Below, in pieces: positions 1-6,980 of a DNA stretch of 16,256 bases (positions are counted from its first letter, which is position 1; each line of letters begins with the position of its first letter). This DNA comes from Lachnospiraceae bacterium UBA3282 (GTDB taxonomy: Bacteria > Bacillota > Clostridia > Lachnospirales > Lachnospiraceae). A model generated the notes under the pieces. The model was not told where the DNA came from. It was given only the letters and a program-made list of their open reading frames with translations, and searched no databases. A program made the position numbers and the translations under genes. The DNA lies in NCBI GenBank assembly GCA_002361735.1, contig DETS01000112.1, positions 1 to 16,256 of the forward strand, read 5' to 3'.

Positions 1-168
1 AAGTGGCGTTGAAGTTTGGGTCTTACGCAATGAGAATCCATGAACCGTGTCAGGGTGGGAACACAGCAGCACTAAGTGGAACCTTTCATGTGCCGTGAGG
101 GTGCCTGGCGGAGTTAACTGCAAAGGTAACGTACCCGGGTTACGGCTCGACAGAAAGCGCACGGTTTT
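1..168 (+). ncRNA. ffs: Signal recognition particle RNA, large bacterial form, 5' truncated by window edge
   Basis: RNA scaffold of the signal recognition particle, which with Ffh targets nascent membrane and secreted proteins to the translocon. Visible: the conserved helix 8. The 5' strand TGTCAGG (48-54) and 3' strand AGCAGCAC (65-72) flank a GTG/CAC stem (55-57/62-64) closed by a GGAA tetraloop (58-61). An outer stem pairs CATGAA (39-44) with TTCATG (85-90). About 80 bases follow, ending in a short T run at 165-168, as expected for the long form of Bacilli and Clostridia that also has an Alu domain; most of the Alu domain lies outside the window on the 5' side. The 3' end was set at the T run and is approximate. 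It touches the stop codon of the converging minus-strand gene. Confidence 0.92.
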
Positions 169-1195
169 ATAATTCCACTTTTCGCAGATAATAGCCGAAA
201 TCTCCGGGCCCCGGATCGCCTTTCTCACATTCAAAAGCTTCAAAGCCAAACATCAGAGCCACCATCTTTTCTCTTTCATAAAAGACGCCCGGAACACCCA
301 GGAAATACTCCTCATTTTCCGGAGATAATTCACGCAGCGAATTTTCTCCCTTTCCAAGAATCACATAGCGATAATTGTAAAAGCCGTGCAACAGAAAGCT
401 GTTGTTTACCAAATGCTGACAGCTGCTTGAAAGAATGATAAAGTCCTTTGGCGCAAGTTTGACATAAACCCTGCTGTCGCCGTAAGGATGAATACGGTCG
501 TACGTGTCGAGAATCTGCTCCCATTTATTTTCTTTTAAGCCCTCTATCGCAAGCGCATCCGCCATCAGGGGAGGACGCCCCGGCACAACCGTCTGCGACG
601 ATGCCGTGACAGGCGGCTCCGCGGCAGGAACATCTCGCTGCAACGATACAGCGGCAGGCGGCTCTGCTGCGGGAACATCTCTTCGCGGCGATACAGCGGC
701 AGACGGCTCTGCTGCAGACGCAGATTCGCGCGGCGCGCTGACGATCGGCTCCGCCGCCGGCACATCCCGCTGCTCTGCGACAGTCGCAGGCTCGCGCAAT
801 GGGCTGACGTCCTTCTCGTCGGGCTGCATCTCTGCTTTTGGGGGCGCCTGTTTCGCCGCCTTACTTTCTCCCTCGATCAAGTAGCCGTTCGGCAAAAGGA
901 TCTGCACATGAATCCATTCCGCGTCTTCCAACTCTTTCTTTTCCCAAACGCCGCCGCCATCCCGCAGGGTGATCCCGTCTTCTTCCTTCCAGTTCCCGCG
1001 GTCTGTCTGCCCGCTGCCGGCGGCACCAAGACAGTAACGCACAGGAAATCTGCCTTCGATAGAATGGGGAATATTTTTGACTACCATGGTCAATCTGCCG
1101 GTCTTGTCCCTTTTTTCCGCCTTTAAAAAACCGGCACTCCCCACACGGACACCATCCTTATGTAAGCCCATATATATGATTTCTTTTTGATACAT
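167..1195 (-). CDS. Hypothetical two-domain protein with a proline/alanine/glutamate repeat linker
   Basis: No function recognised. The product (342 aa from the preferred start) has three parts: an N-terminal domain of about 110 residues, a low-complexity linker (about 113-210) rich in Ala, Pro, Glu and Ser with the unit RDVPAAEP three times, and a C-terminal domain of about 130 residues with many aromatics (NNSFLLHGFYNYRYVILGK, then YFLGVPGVFY and MFGFEAFE). There is no signal peptide or membrane segment, so it is probably cytoplasmic. Two ATGs are adjacent (1198 and 1195). The Shine-Dalgarno AAGGAGG lies 3 bases before the first and 6 before the second, so I chose the second. From memory the C-terminal domain resembles a Lachnospiraceae domain of unknown function, which I cannot confirm. 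The linker is visibly G+C-rich. It is transcribed away from cdaR, with no clear promoter in the 73-base gap. Confidence 0.75.
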   Translation of the reverse strand: MYQKEIIYMGLHKDGVRVGSAGFLKAEKRDKTGRLTMVVKNIPHSIEGRFPVRYCLGAAGSGQTDRGNWKEEDGITLRDGGGVWEKKELEDAEWIHVQILLPNGYLIEGESKAAKQAPPKAEMQPDEKDVSPLREPATVAEQRDVPAAEPIVSAPRESASAAEPSAAVSPRRDVPAAEPPAAVSLQRDVPAAEPPVTASSQTVVPGRPPLMADALAIEGLKENKWEQILDTYDRIHPYGDSRVYVKLAPKDFIILSSSCQHLVNNSFLLHGFYNYRYVILGKGENSLRELSPENEEYFLGVPGVFYEREKMVALMFGFEAFECEKGDPGPGDFGYYLRKVEL

Positions 1196-1213
1196 CATCT
1201 TCCTCCTTATGGT

Positions 1214-1236
1214 ATGGTATTTCTTCTACATACCAT
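1214..1236 (-). other. Small hairpin in the leader of the hypothetical gene
   Basis: ATGGTAT (1214-1220) and ATACCAT (1230-1236) are perfect reverse complements with a 9-base loop. They lie just upstream of the AAGGAGG ribosome site of the gene ending at 167 and downstream of the cdaR stop. There is no T run after it on the minus strand, so it is not a standard terminator. It may shape the 5' end of the mRNA, or be chance. Confidence 0.35.
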
Positions 1237-1271
1237 CGCTACAATATATGCAGAGAGAGGAAGATTTATGT

Positions 1272-2360
1272 CTAATAATTCAACGAATCCAAATAGCGCA
1301 TATAGTTGACTACCATCAGCGCAATCTTAAACGTCAGGGCGTCATCGAAGACGCGAATATCAAGTCCCGTACTCTTTTGCAGTTTCTCAATGCGGTATAC
1401 CAGAGTATTGCGGTGCACAAAGAGTTGTCTGGACGTCTCTGAGACATTGAGGTTATTCTCAAAAAACTTATTGATCGTAACAAGTGTCTCATCATCCAGC
1501 TCAGCAGGGACATTGGAGCCAAAGATTTCTTCAATAAAGATTTTGCAGAGATTGACGGGGAGCTGGTAAATCAGTCTGCCGATGCCCAGTGTACTATAAG
1601 CCGTTACTTTTTTCTCGGCATAGAAAATCTTACCCACGTCAAGCGCCATCTTAGCCTCTTTGTATGACTTGGAAACTTCCTTGAGCTCCTTCACAATGGT
1701 GCCGTAAGCCACGCGCACATTGAGCATCGCTTCCATATTCATCATATCGGTAATGGTCTGCGCGATCTGTTCCAGTCTGCCGATGCCATCTTCCGGGGCA
1801 AGCGCCTTGATCAAAATGACATTGCTCTCGTCTACCGCCGTGATATAATCGCCGGACTGAACGCTGAACATCCCGTTTAAGAGCTCCATCGCTGTGGTAT
1901 CCTTGTCCTTATCCGTTTCTATCAGGAAGACCGCACGGGGCAGCATCGCCTCGATATGCAGCTTTTTCGCGCGGTTATAGATATCCACCAGCAGCATATT
2001 GTCAAGGAGCAGATTCTGAAAAAAGTTATTTCGGTCGTATCGCTCCTTATAAGCGGTGACCAGATGCTGAAGCTGGCTGACCGCGATCCTGCCGATCATA
2101 TAGCTGTCCTCGCCGCCTCCCTTGGCATCCAACACAAAGAGCGGCGTCTCCTCATCCAACACCTTAAGGAGATGATGGATCCCGATGACCTGACTGTCCG
2201 CAGGCGAATTAACGAAACCCGTGATCAGCGTCGGAGATATCTCCTTCGTCTCAAAGGTTGCCGCTACTTCCTTACCTTCCAGATCCCACACGGCAATGTC
2301 GATTTTGGATATTGCGGACAACTCCTCTATACTGGTCTTAATAATCTGACTTGAAATCAT
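1272..2360 (-). CDS. CdaR/PucR-family transcriptional regulator (sugar-diacid-regulator-like)
   Basis: Likely DNA-binding transcription regulator, cytoplasmic, 362 aa. The C terminus (about 305-350) is the helix-turn-helix typical of CdaR/PucR proteins: NVSETSRQLFVHRNTLVYRI followed by a leucine-rich helix. The middle third (about 135-250) fits the GGDEF-like linker domain of this family, without GGDEF catalytic residues. The N terminus (1-130) resembles the ligand-sensing part of sugar-diacid regulators. The length is close to that of other CdaR proteins. The start ATG has GTGAGG seven bases upstream. It lies just after the MsmK-like ATPase gene in the same direction, with a hairpin between them. 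Family members usually activate carbohydrate genes, so control of nearby transporter genes is a reasonable inference; the ligand is unknown. Confidence 0.85.
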   Translation of the reverse strand: MISSQIIKTSIEELSAISKIDIAVWDLEGKEVAATFETKEISPTLITGFVNSPADSQVIGIHHLLKVLDEETPLFVLDAKGGGEDSYMIGRIAVSQLQHLVTAYKERYDRNNFFQNLLLDNMLLVDIYNRAKKLHIEAMLPRAVFLIETDKDKDTTAMELLNGMFSVQSGDYITAVDESNVILIKALAPEDGIGRLEQIAQTITDMMNMEAMLNVRVAYGTIVKELKEVSKSYKEAKMALDVGKIFYAEKKVTAYSTLGIGRLIYQLPVNLCKIFIEEIFGSNVPAELDDETLVTINKFFENNLNVSETSRQLFVHRNTLVYRIEKLQKSTGLDIRVFDDALTFKIALMVVNYMRYLDSLNY

Positions 2361-2374
2361 ATATTATCCTCACA

Positions 2375-2407
2375 ATCGAAAGGGAGGGGTGCTTTCGCAT
2401 CCCTCCC
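2375..2407 (-). terminator. Hairpin terminator or attenuator between the ATPase gene and cdaR
   Basis: An 11-bp stem (2382-2392 with 2397-2407, one G-T pair) with a GAAA loop on the minus strand, followed by TTTCGATTGTG. The stem is strong but the T tract is short, so it may terminate only part of the transcripts and let some reach cdaR, whose ribosome site starts about ten bases later. Confidence 0.65.
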
Positions 2408-2422
2408 CTGAAATCGTTTCTG

Positions 2423-3532
2423 TTAGTTGGTGATGGTCTGCTCTGTCTCTTTGTCGAAGACGTGAATCTTCTCAACGTCGAAAGCAAACTTAACGGTATC
2501 GCCGGGTCTCGCCGTAGTACGGGAATCAACCCTTGCAGTGATCGGGAACTCAGCCAGATCAAAGTATAAGTAAACCTCTGCACCGAGCAGCTCGTAAACC
2601 TTAATGGTAGACTCGAACACGCACTTTGCAGTCTCGATGAACATCTCGGAATCATACACATCCTCAGGACGGATACCGAATGTCACGGTCTTGCCAACAT
2701 AACCGCCGTCGATCAGCTTCTTGGACTTAGCGGGAGGAAGCGGAATGGTCTGTCCTGCCACCTTCAGGTTCACAACATCGCCTGCCTGCTCAACAACCGC
2801 ATCTAAGAAGTTCATCTGCGGAGAACCCATGAATCCTGCTACGAACAGGTTCTGAGGCTTCTGATATAAGTTCTGAGGGGTGTCAACCTGCTGAATCACA
2901 CCATCCTTCATAACAACGATTCTGGTACCCAGAGTCATAGCCTCTGTCTGGTCATGTGTTACGTAGATGATGGTAGTGCCCAGTCTCTGATGCAGCTTGG
3001 AAATCTCCACACGCATCTGCACACGGAGCTTTGCATCCAAGTTGGAAAGTGGCTCATCCATCAGGAACACCTTAGGATTACGAACGATTGCACGACCCAT
3101 AGCCACACGCTGTCTCTGACCACCGGAAAGAGCCTTCGGCTTACGGTCAAGGAGTGCTGTCAGATCCAGGATCTTAGCTGCCTCTTTTACCATCTTATCA
3201 ATCTCATCCTTCGGCACCTTTCTCAGCTTCAAGCCAAAAGCCATGTTATCGTATACGGACATGTGCGGGTACAGAGCGTAGTTCTGGAATACCATCGCGA
3301 TATCTCTGTCCTTAGGTTCCACATCGTTAACAACTCTGTCACCGATCTTCAGCTCGCCGGAAGAGATGTCTTCCAGTCCTGCGATCATACGAAGGGTGGT
3401 GGACTTACCGCAGCCCGAAGGTCCTACGAAGATGATGAACTCCTGATCTGCGATCTCAAGATTGAAATCTTTTACTGCTTCGAATCCGTTAGGATAAACC
3501 TTGCAAACGTTCTTCAAAGATAAACTTGCCAT
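2423..3532 (-). CDS. Carbohydrate ABC importer ATPase, MsmK/UgpC type
   Basis: Cytoplasmic ATPase that powers sugar ABC importers by binding the EAA loops of two permeases. 369 aa, normal for the family. Motifs: Walker A GPSGCGKST (37-45), Q-loop Q83, signature LSGGQ (135-139), Walker B VFLMDE (155-160), H-loop H193, then a C-terminal OB/TOBE regulatory region (about 240-369). Start ATG preceded by GGAGG at six-base spacing. It is not inside either sugar permease operon of the window, which fits the known habit of MsmK-type ATPases in Firmicutes of serving several importers. A partnership with the intact operon at 10510-13842, which lacks an ATPase, is inferred. Symbols msmK, ugpC and malK are all used for this family; substrate range cannot be read from sequence. 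Confidence 0.93.
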   Translation of the reverse strand: MASLSLKNVCKVYPNGFEAVKDFNLEIADQEFIIFVGPSGCGKSTTLRMIAGLEDISSGELKIGDRVVNDVEPKDRDIAMVFQNYALYPHMSVYDNMAFGLKLRKVPKDEIDKMVKEAAKILDLTALLDRKPKALSGGQRQRVAMGRAIVRNPKVFLMDEPLSNLDAKLRVQMRVEISKLHQRLGTTIIYVTHDQTEAMTLGTRIVVMKDGVIQQVDTPQNLYQKPQNLFVAGFMGSPQMNFLDAVVEQAGDVVNLKVAGQTIPLPPAKSKKLIDGGYVGKTVTFGIRPEDVYDSEMFIETAKCVFESTIKVYELLGAEVYLYFDLAEFPITARVDSRTTARPGDTVKFAFDVEKIHVFDKETEQTITN

Positions 3533-3781
3533 GATTGCCTCCTATTTTTGTATTATTTTTATTTCATCCGAGATAAACGGATGATTTAATCTGTAGATTA
3601 GTATAACGGAGTTTTTCCGCCTTTGCTATACCACTATTCCACAAAGATTTCCCGTCCGATTGTAAATATTGCTTACTTTGTACTTTTTTTTTCAAAGCGT
3701 CTGACAAATTGACCAATAACACCGTCATTTCCTGTGCATAATATACAAAGAAGTCATTTTTTATCGGACGGACAAGCCTAT
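3533..3781. other. Intergenic region upstream of the ATPase gene
   Basis: AT-rich 249-base gap between the stop of copA and the start of the ATPase gene. It should hold the ATPase promoter. On the minus strand there is a TATACT at 3601-3606 that could be a -10 box, but with a poor -35, so no promoter is called. CATCCG/CGGATG (3565-3570 and 3578-3583) forms a 6-bp hairpin in the presumed leader. CCGTCCGAT (3652-3660) recurs inverted as ATCGGACGG (3763-3771). I see no convincing terminator for copA here. Confidence 0.5.
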
Positions 3782-3988
3782 TTATGCCATTACAGCTTCA
3801 TATCCCGCCTCAGCGACAGCCGCGCAGAGCGTCTCGTCCGAAACGCTGCTTTCACAGGTTACCTTCGCCTGCTTTGCCTCCAGATCCACCGCCACAGCCG
3901 TCACGCCGTCCACGCCCGCAAGCGCCTTCTCCACATGCGCCTGACAGTTTTTGCACATCATTCCTTCTACCTGTAATGTCTTTTCCAT
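3782..3988 (-). other. Possible internal translation start for a free CopZ-like copper chaperone (within copA)
   Basis: The last 68 codons of copA form a complete heavy-metal-associated domain beginning with an in-frame ATG at 3988. AAAGGAG lies upstream of it, with an 11-base spacer, a little long but usable. The encoded protein (MEKTLQVEGMMCKNCQAHVE...) has the length and MxCxxC motif of a stand-alone CopZ. Seen: the ATG, the ribosome-site-like sequence, the whole domain. Inferred: that it is used. The alternative is simply a remnant of a former separate copZ gene fused to copA by loss of its stop. Confidence 0.4.
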
Positions 3989-6538
3989 TGTTTTACTCGC
4001 TCCTTTCTGATTCTGTTCTTTTCCTTGTCGTTTCTGCCCTTGCTGTTCATTTTGTCGTTCTGCGCCGCACGGCACACACTGCGCCGCTTGTGTCGCTGCG
4101 GCGGTAGTCTGCAAAAAATCCGGCATAGGCACCATTTTCCGCCGCCTGTCCTTTCCTGCAGAGCGCACGGAAAACAGATTGAGACGCAGCGCGTTTGTGA
4201 CGACGCAGAAGCTTGAGAGACTCATCGCCGCCGCCGCAAACATGGGATTTAGGGAGATTCCGAAAAAGGGAACCAGCACACCTGCCGCAATCGGAATCCC
4301 GATGCAATTATAAAAGAATGCCCAGAACAGATTCTCGTGAATATTCTTAAGCACCTGTCCGGAAAGGCGCACCGCCGCTGACACATCTGTCAGTTTTGAT
4401 TGTACCAGCACCACATCCGCTGCGTCAAGAGCCACATCCGCGCCCGCGCCGATGGCAATGCCGACGTCCGCTCTGGTGAGCGCCGGGGCATCATTGATCC
4501 CGTCTCCCACCATCGCCGTCCTGCCGCTCTCCGAAAGCCGCCTGATCACCGCTTCCTTATCATTCGGCAAGACATCCGCGAGCACGGCATCCACCCCCAC
4601 CTGCGCGCCGATGGCTTCCGCTGTCCGCCTGTTGTCCCCTGTCAGCATGACTACTTTCATCCCCATAGCCTTCATTTCCGCTACCGCCTGCGCACTGTCG
4701 GGCTTCACCACATCGGCTACGGCGATCACGCCCAACAGCCGATCTCCCATCGCGAAGTAGAGGGGCGTTTTTCCTTCCGCCGCAAGTCTCTGCCCTTCTT
4801 TGGTCATTTGCTCTGTCAACACCCCCCGTTCCGCAAGCAGCGCCGCCTTGCCTCCCAGAGCCGCGAGCCACTCCCGTCCGTCATCCGCGCCTGCACCGGA
4901 GTTTGGCCGCAGTTTTCCCTCGACGCCCCAGCCGGGCAGCGCCCGAAAGCCCTCCGCCTCCTCGACGGCGATCTCCTCCGTCTCCGCCCGCTCACAGACC
5001 GCACGCGCCAGGGGATGCTCGCTCTTTTTCTCCAAAGATGCCGCCACACGCAAAAGCTCCTCCTTAGAGACACCTGTCGTCGGGCAGATATCCGTGACCT
5101 GCGGTTTCCCTTCCGTCACCGTGCCTGTTTTATCCAGCACCACAAAATCCGTGCGCCCCGTCTGTTCCAGAGCAGTCGCATTCTTAAAAAGGATGCCCTG
5201 CCCCGCACCCACACCGTTGCCGACCATAATCGCCACCGGAGTCGCCAGCCCCAGCGAACACGGGCAGCTGATCACCAGCACATTGATCGCATAGGATAAG
5301 GCTTTCCCGACGCCCGCTCCCGCAAGCAGCCAAACAATTCCCGTAATCAGAGCAAGGGTAATCACCGCAGGAACAAACACGCCTGACACCCGATCCGCAA
5401 TCTGCGCAATCGGCGCTTTACTCGCGACCGCATCCTCCACCATGGCAATGATCTGCTGCAAAGTCGTGTCATTTCCCACGCGGGTCGCCTTACAGGTCAG
5501 GGCGCCGTTTTGATTCAGAGTAGCGGCGCTGACCCTGTCGCCTGCACTCTTGTCAACAGGAAGACTCTCGCCCGTGAGCGCCGCCTCGTTCACCGCGCTC
5601 TCCCCCTCTATCACTTCGCCGTCTACGGGAATACTTTCACCGGGCTTTACCAAAAAGATGTCGCCCACCACGACTTCCTCCGCAGCGATCGTAAACTCCG
5701 CTCCGTCCCGTATCACATGAGCTGTCTTTGGTGCCAGCGCCATCAGGCTGCGCACGGCGTTCGTGGTCTTTCCTTTGCTGTAGGACTCCAGCATCTTGCC
5801 CACCGTGATCAGCGTCAGAATCGTCGCCGCCGACTCAAAATACATATCGTGCAGACAGTGCGTTGCCATCGCATAGCCTTCCGCCATTTCCGCGTCCGTG
5901 ATGCCTCCTCTCATAAAAGCGCCCATGCGGAACATCACCGCCGTGCTGTACACGAAAGCCGCGCCGCTGCCGAGTGCAACCAGGGCATCCATATTGGGGG
6001 CCCTGTGCAAAAGGCTCGTAAAACCGCTGATAAAAAACTTTTGGTTAATGACCATCACCGCCCCTGTCAGGAGGAGCTGATAAAGGGCGATCGCCCAGGG
6101 ATTCTCCGCAAAAGCCGCAGGAACCGGCCATCCCCACATCAGATGCCCCATGGAGACATACATCAAAGGGATGAGCAGGCACAGAGACGTGATCAGCCGC
6201 CTGCGCATCTTCGGCGTCTCGCGGTCCACGAAAGCATCCTGCGCACCTGCCCTGCCGCTGTTTACCGCCATACCGTTTCCGCAAGCAGAACCACACACGG
6301 CATTTCCGTCGGGCGCATGACTCCCCACACCGATGGGAGCCGCTCCGTACCCCGCCTTCTCCACCGCCCGACAGATCAGTGCTTCTGTCGCCGGCTCCTC
6401 ATAGCTGACCAGCATATTATTCATCAGTAAGTTTACACTAACTGACGAAACGCCCGCTACGCCGCGCACCGCCTTTTCCACATGCGCAGAGCAGGCCGCA
6501 CAGGTCATGCCCGTCACATTATATTTTTCTGTTTTCAT
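3782..6538 (-). CDS. copA: Copper-exporting P1B-type ATPase with an added C-terminal CopZ-like domain
   Basis: Membrane pump that exports Cu(I) using ATP. The N-terminal metal-binding domain has MTCAAC (Cys13, Cys16). Core motifs from the preferred start: TGES (322-325), the membrane CPC (425-427) typical of Cu(I) pumps, the phosphorylated Asp469 in DKTGT, SEHP (His508-Pro509), GDGINDAP (678-685). After the last membrane segments (about residue 790) comes a Gln/Lys-rich linker containing CVPC (821-824), then a second complete heavy-metal domain (851-918) with MMCKNC (Cys862, Cys865). At 918 aa it is about 100 longer than usual because of this tail. An upstream ATG at 6550 overlaps the Shine-Dalgarno GGAGG, so the ATG at 6538, four bases after GGAGGT..., is chosen. 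It lies 24 bases after csoR and is surely co-transcribed and copper-induced. The gene is visibly richer in G+C than the neighbouring ATPase gene. Confidence 0.95.
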   Translation of the reverse strand: MKTEKYNVTGMTCAACSAHVEKAVRGVAGVSSVSVNLLMNNMLVSYEEPATEALICRAVEKAGYGAAPIGVGSHAPDGNAVCGSACGNGMAVNSGRAGAQDAFVDRETPKMRRRLITSLCLLIPLMYVSMGHLMWGWPVPAAFAENPWAIALYQLLLTGAVMVINQKFFISGFTSLLHRAPNMDALVALGSGAAFVYSTAVMFRMGAFMRGGITDAEMAEGYAMATHCLHDMYFESAATILTLITVGKMLESYSKGKTTNAVRSLMALAPKTAHVIRDGAEFTIAAEEVVVGDIFLVKPGESIPVDGEVIEGESAVNEAALTGESLPVDKSAGDRVSAATLNQNGALTCKATRVGNDTTLQQIIAMVEDAVASKAPIAQIADRVSGVFVPAVITLALITGIVWLLAGAGVGKALSYAINVLVISCPCSLGLATPVAIMVGNGVGAGQGILFKNATALEQTGRTDFVVLDKTGTVTEGKPQVTDICPTTGVSKEELLRVAASLEKKSEHPLARAVCERAETEEIAVEEAEGFRALPGWGVEGKLRPNSGAGADDGREWLAALGGKAALLAERGVLTEQMTKEGQRLAAEGKTPLYFAMGDRLLGVIAVADVVKPDSAQAVAEMKAMGMKVVMLTGDNRRTAEAIGAQVGVDAVLADVLPNDKEAVIRRLSESGRTAMVGDGINDAPALTRADVGIAIGAGADVALDAADVVLVQSKLTDVSAAVRLSGQVLKNIHENLFWAFFYNCIGIPIAAGVLVPFFGISLNPMFAAAAMSLSSFCVVTNALRLNLFSVRSAGKDRRRKMVPMPDFLQTTAAATQAAQCVPCGAERQNEQQGQKRQGKEQNQKGASKTMEKTLQVEGMMCKNCQAHVEKALAGVDGVTAVAVDLEAKQAKVTCESSVSDETLCAAVAEAGYEAVMA

Positions 6539-6562
6539 AGTTACCTCCATACCGAAGCATTA

Positions 6563-6886
6563 TTACTTTAACTTTTTCATCAATTCCACTGCCTCTGCCA
6601 GGATCTGCGTATCTCCCTGCCGCACACTCTCCGCCACGCAGGTCATCATGTGATCCTCAAACACCACATAACCCAAATTCCGAAGCGCACTTTCCACCGC
6701 ACCGATCTGGATCAGAATATCCCCGCAGTAGCGATTGTCGTCAATCATCCCTTGGATGCCTTTGAGCTGCCCGATGATCCGATTGATACGATTCTGCAGT
6801 TTTTTCTGTTCTCCCGCATCGCGCGGCGTCTGCTTATGCCGGCAGCACTCGCATACATCGCCTGCGGTCGTTTTTTCTTCACCCAT
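6563..6886 (-). CDS. csoR: Copper-sensing repressor, CsoR family
   Basis: Cytoplasmic all-helical repressor that leaves DNA on binding Cu(I). 107 aa. The family fold is shown by NRINRIIGQLKGIQGMI (32-48). The copper ligands are present with canonical spacing: Cys54, His79, Cys83 (C-x24-H-x3-C). The N-terminal extension has an additional CECCRH cluster (Cys12, Cys14, Cys15, His17), which is not needed for the usual site. Start ATG preceded by GGGAG at seven bases. First gene of the csoR-copA operon; its own promoter contains a palindrome that fits the CsoR operator, so autoregulation is expected. Confidence 0.94.
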   Translation of the reverse strand: MGEEKTTAGDVCECCRHKQTPRDAGEQKKLQNRINRIIGQLKGIQGMIDDNRYCGDILIQIGAVESALRNLGYVVFEDHMMTCVAESVRQGDTQILAEAVELMKKLK

Positions 6887-6949
6887 TTATGTTCTCCCGT
6901 TTCTATCGATTTCAGTACCTTATCTGTATCACAGTGATTCCTTGCAGAC

Positions 6950-6978
6950 ATTATATACCCCCATGGGGTATATGTCAA
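6950..6978 (-). promoter_or_regulatory. csoR-copA promoter with CsoR operator in the spacer
   Basis: On the minus strand: TTGACA (6978-6973), a 17-base spacer TATACCCCATGGGGGTA, then TATAAT (6955-6950). Both boxes match the sigma-A consensus exactly. The spacer is a G/C-tract palindrome (ATACCCC...GGGGTAT) of the kind bound by CsoR repressors. Bound CsoR would block RNA polymerase directly; copper would release it. The boxes lie about 65 bases upstream of the csoR start. Confidence 0.93.
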
Positions 6979-6980
6979 CT

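Noticed and set aside
604..780. Repeats suggesting a CRISPR array or tandem-repeat locus
   Set aside because: The units are imperfect, without regular spacers, and are read as AAEP codons in a protein linker.
3565..3583. Riboswitch in the ATPase leader
   Set aside because: Only a single 6-bp hairpin is visible, with no conserved aptamer motif that I recognise.
3652..3771. Inverted 9-mer CCGTCCGAT / ATCGGACGG as ends of a small mobile element
   Set aside because: Only 9 bases match, no target duplication is seen, and the interior has no gene. A similar ATCGGAC occurs at other gaps (10151, 13843), so chance is likely.
4400..5299. Long plus-strand frames opposite copA (also 5510-6430 and others)
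   Set aside because: They mirror a G+C-rich gene with every P-type ATPase motif intact; they lack ribosome sites and their proteins are Arg/His-rich without any recognisable domain.
6539..6550. Upstream ATG for copA (MEVTMKTEK...)
   Set aside because: This ATG is part of the ATGGAGGT Shine-Dalgarno sequence itself; the ATG at 6538 keeps the ribosome site and gives the usual short N terminus.
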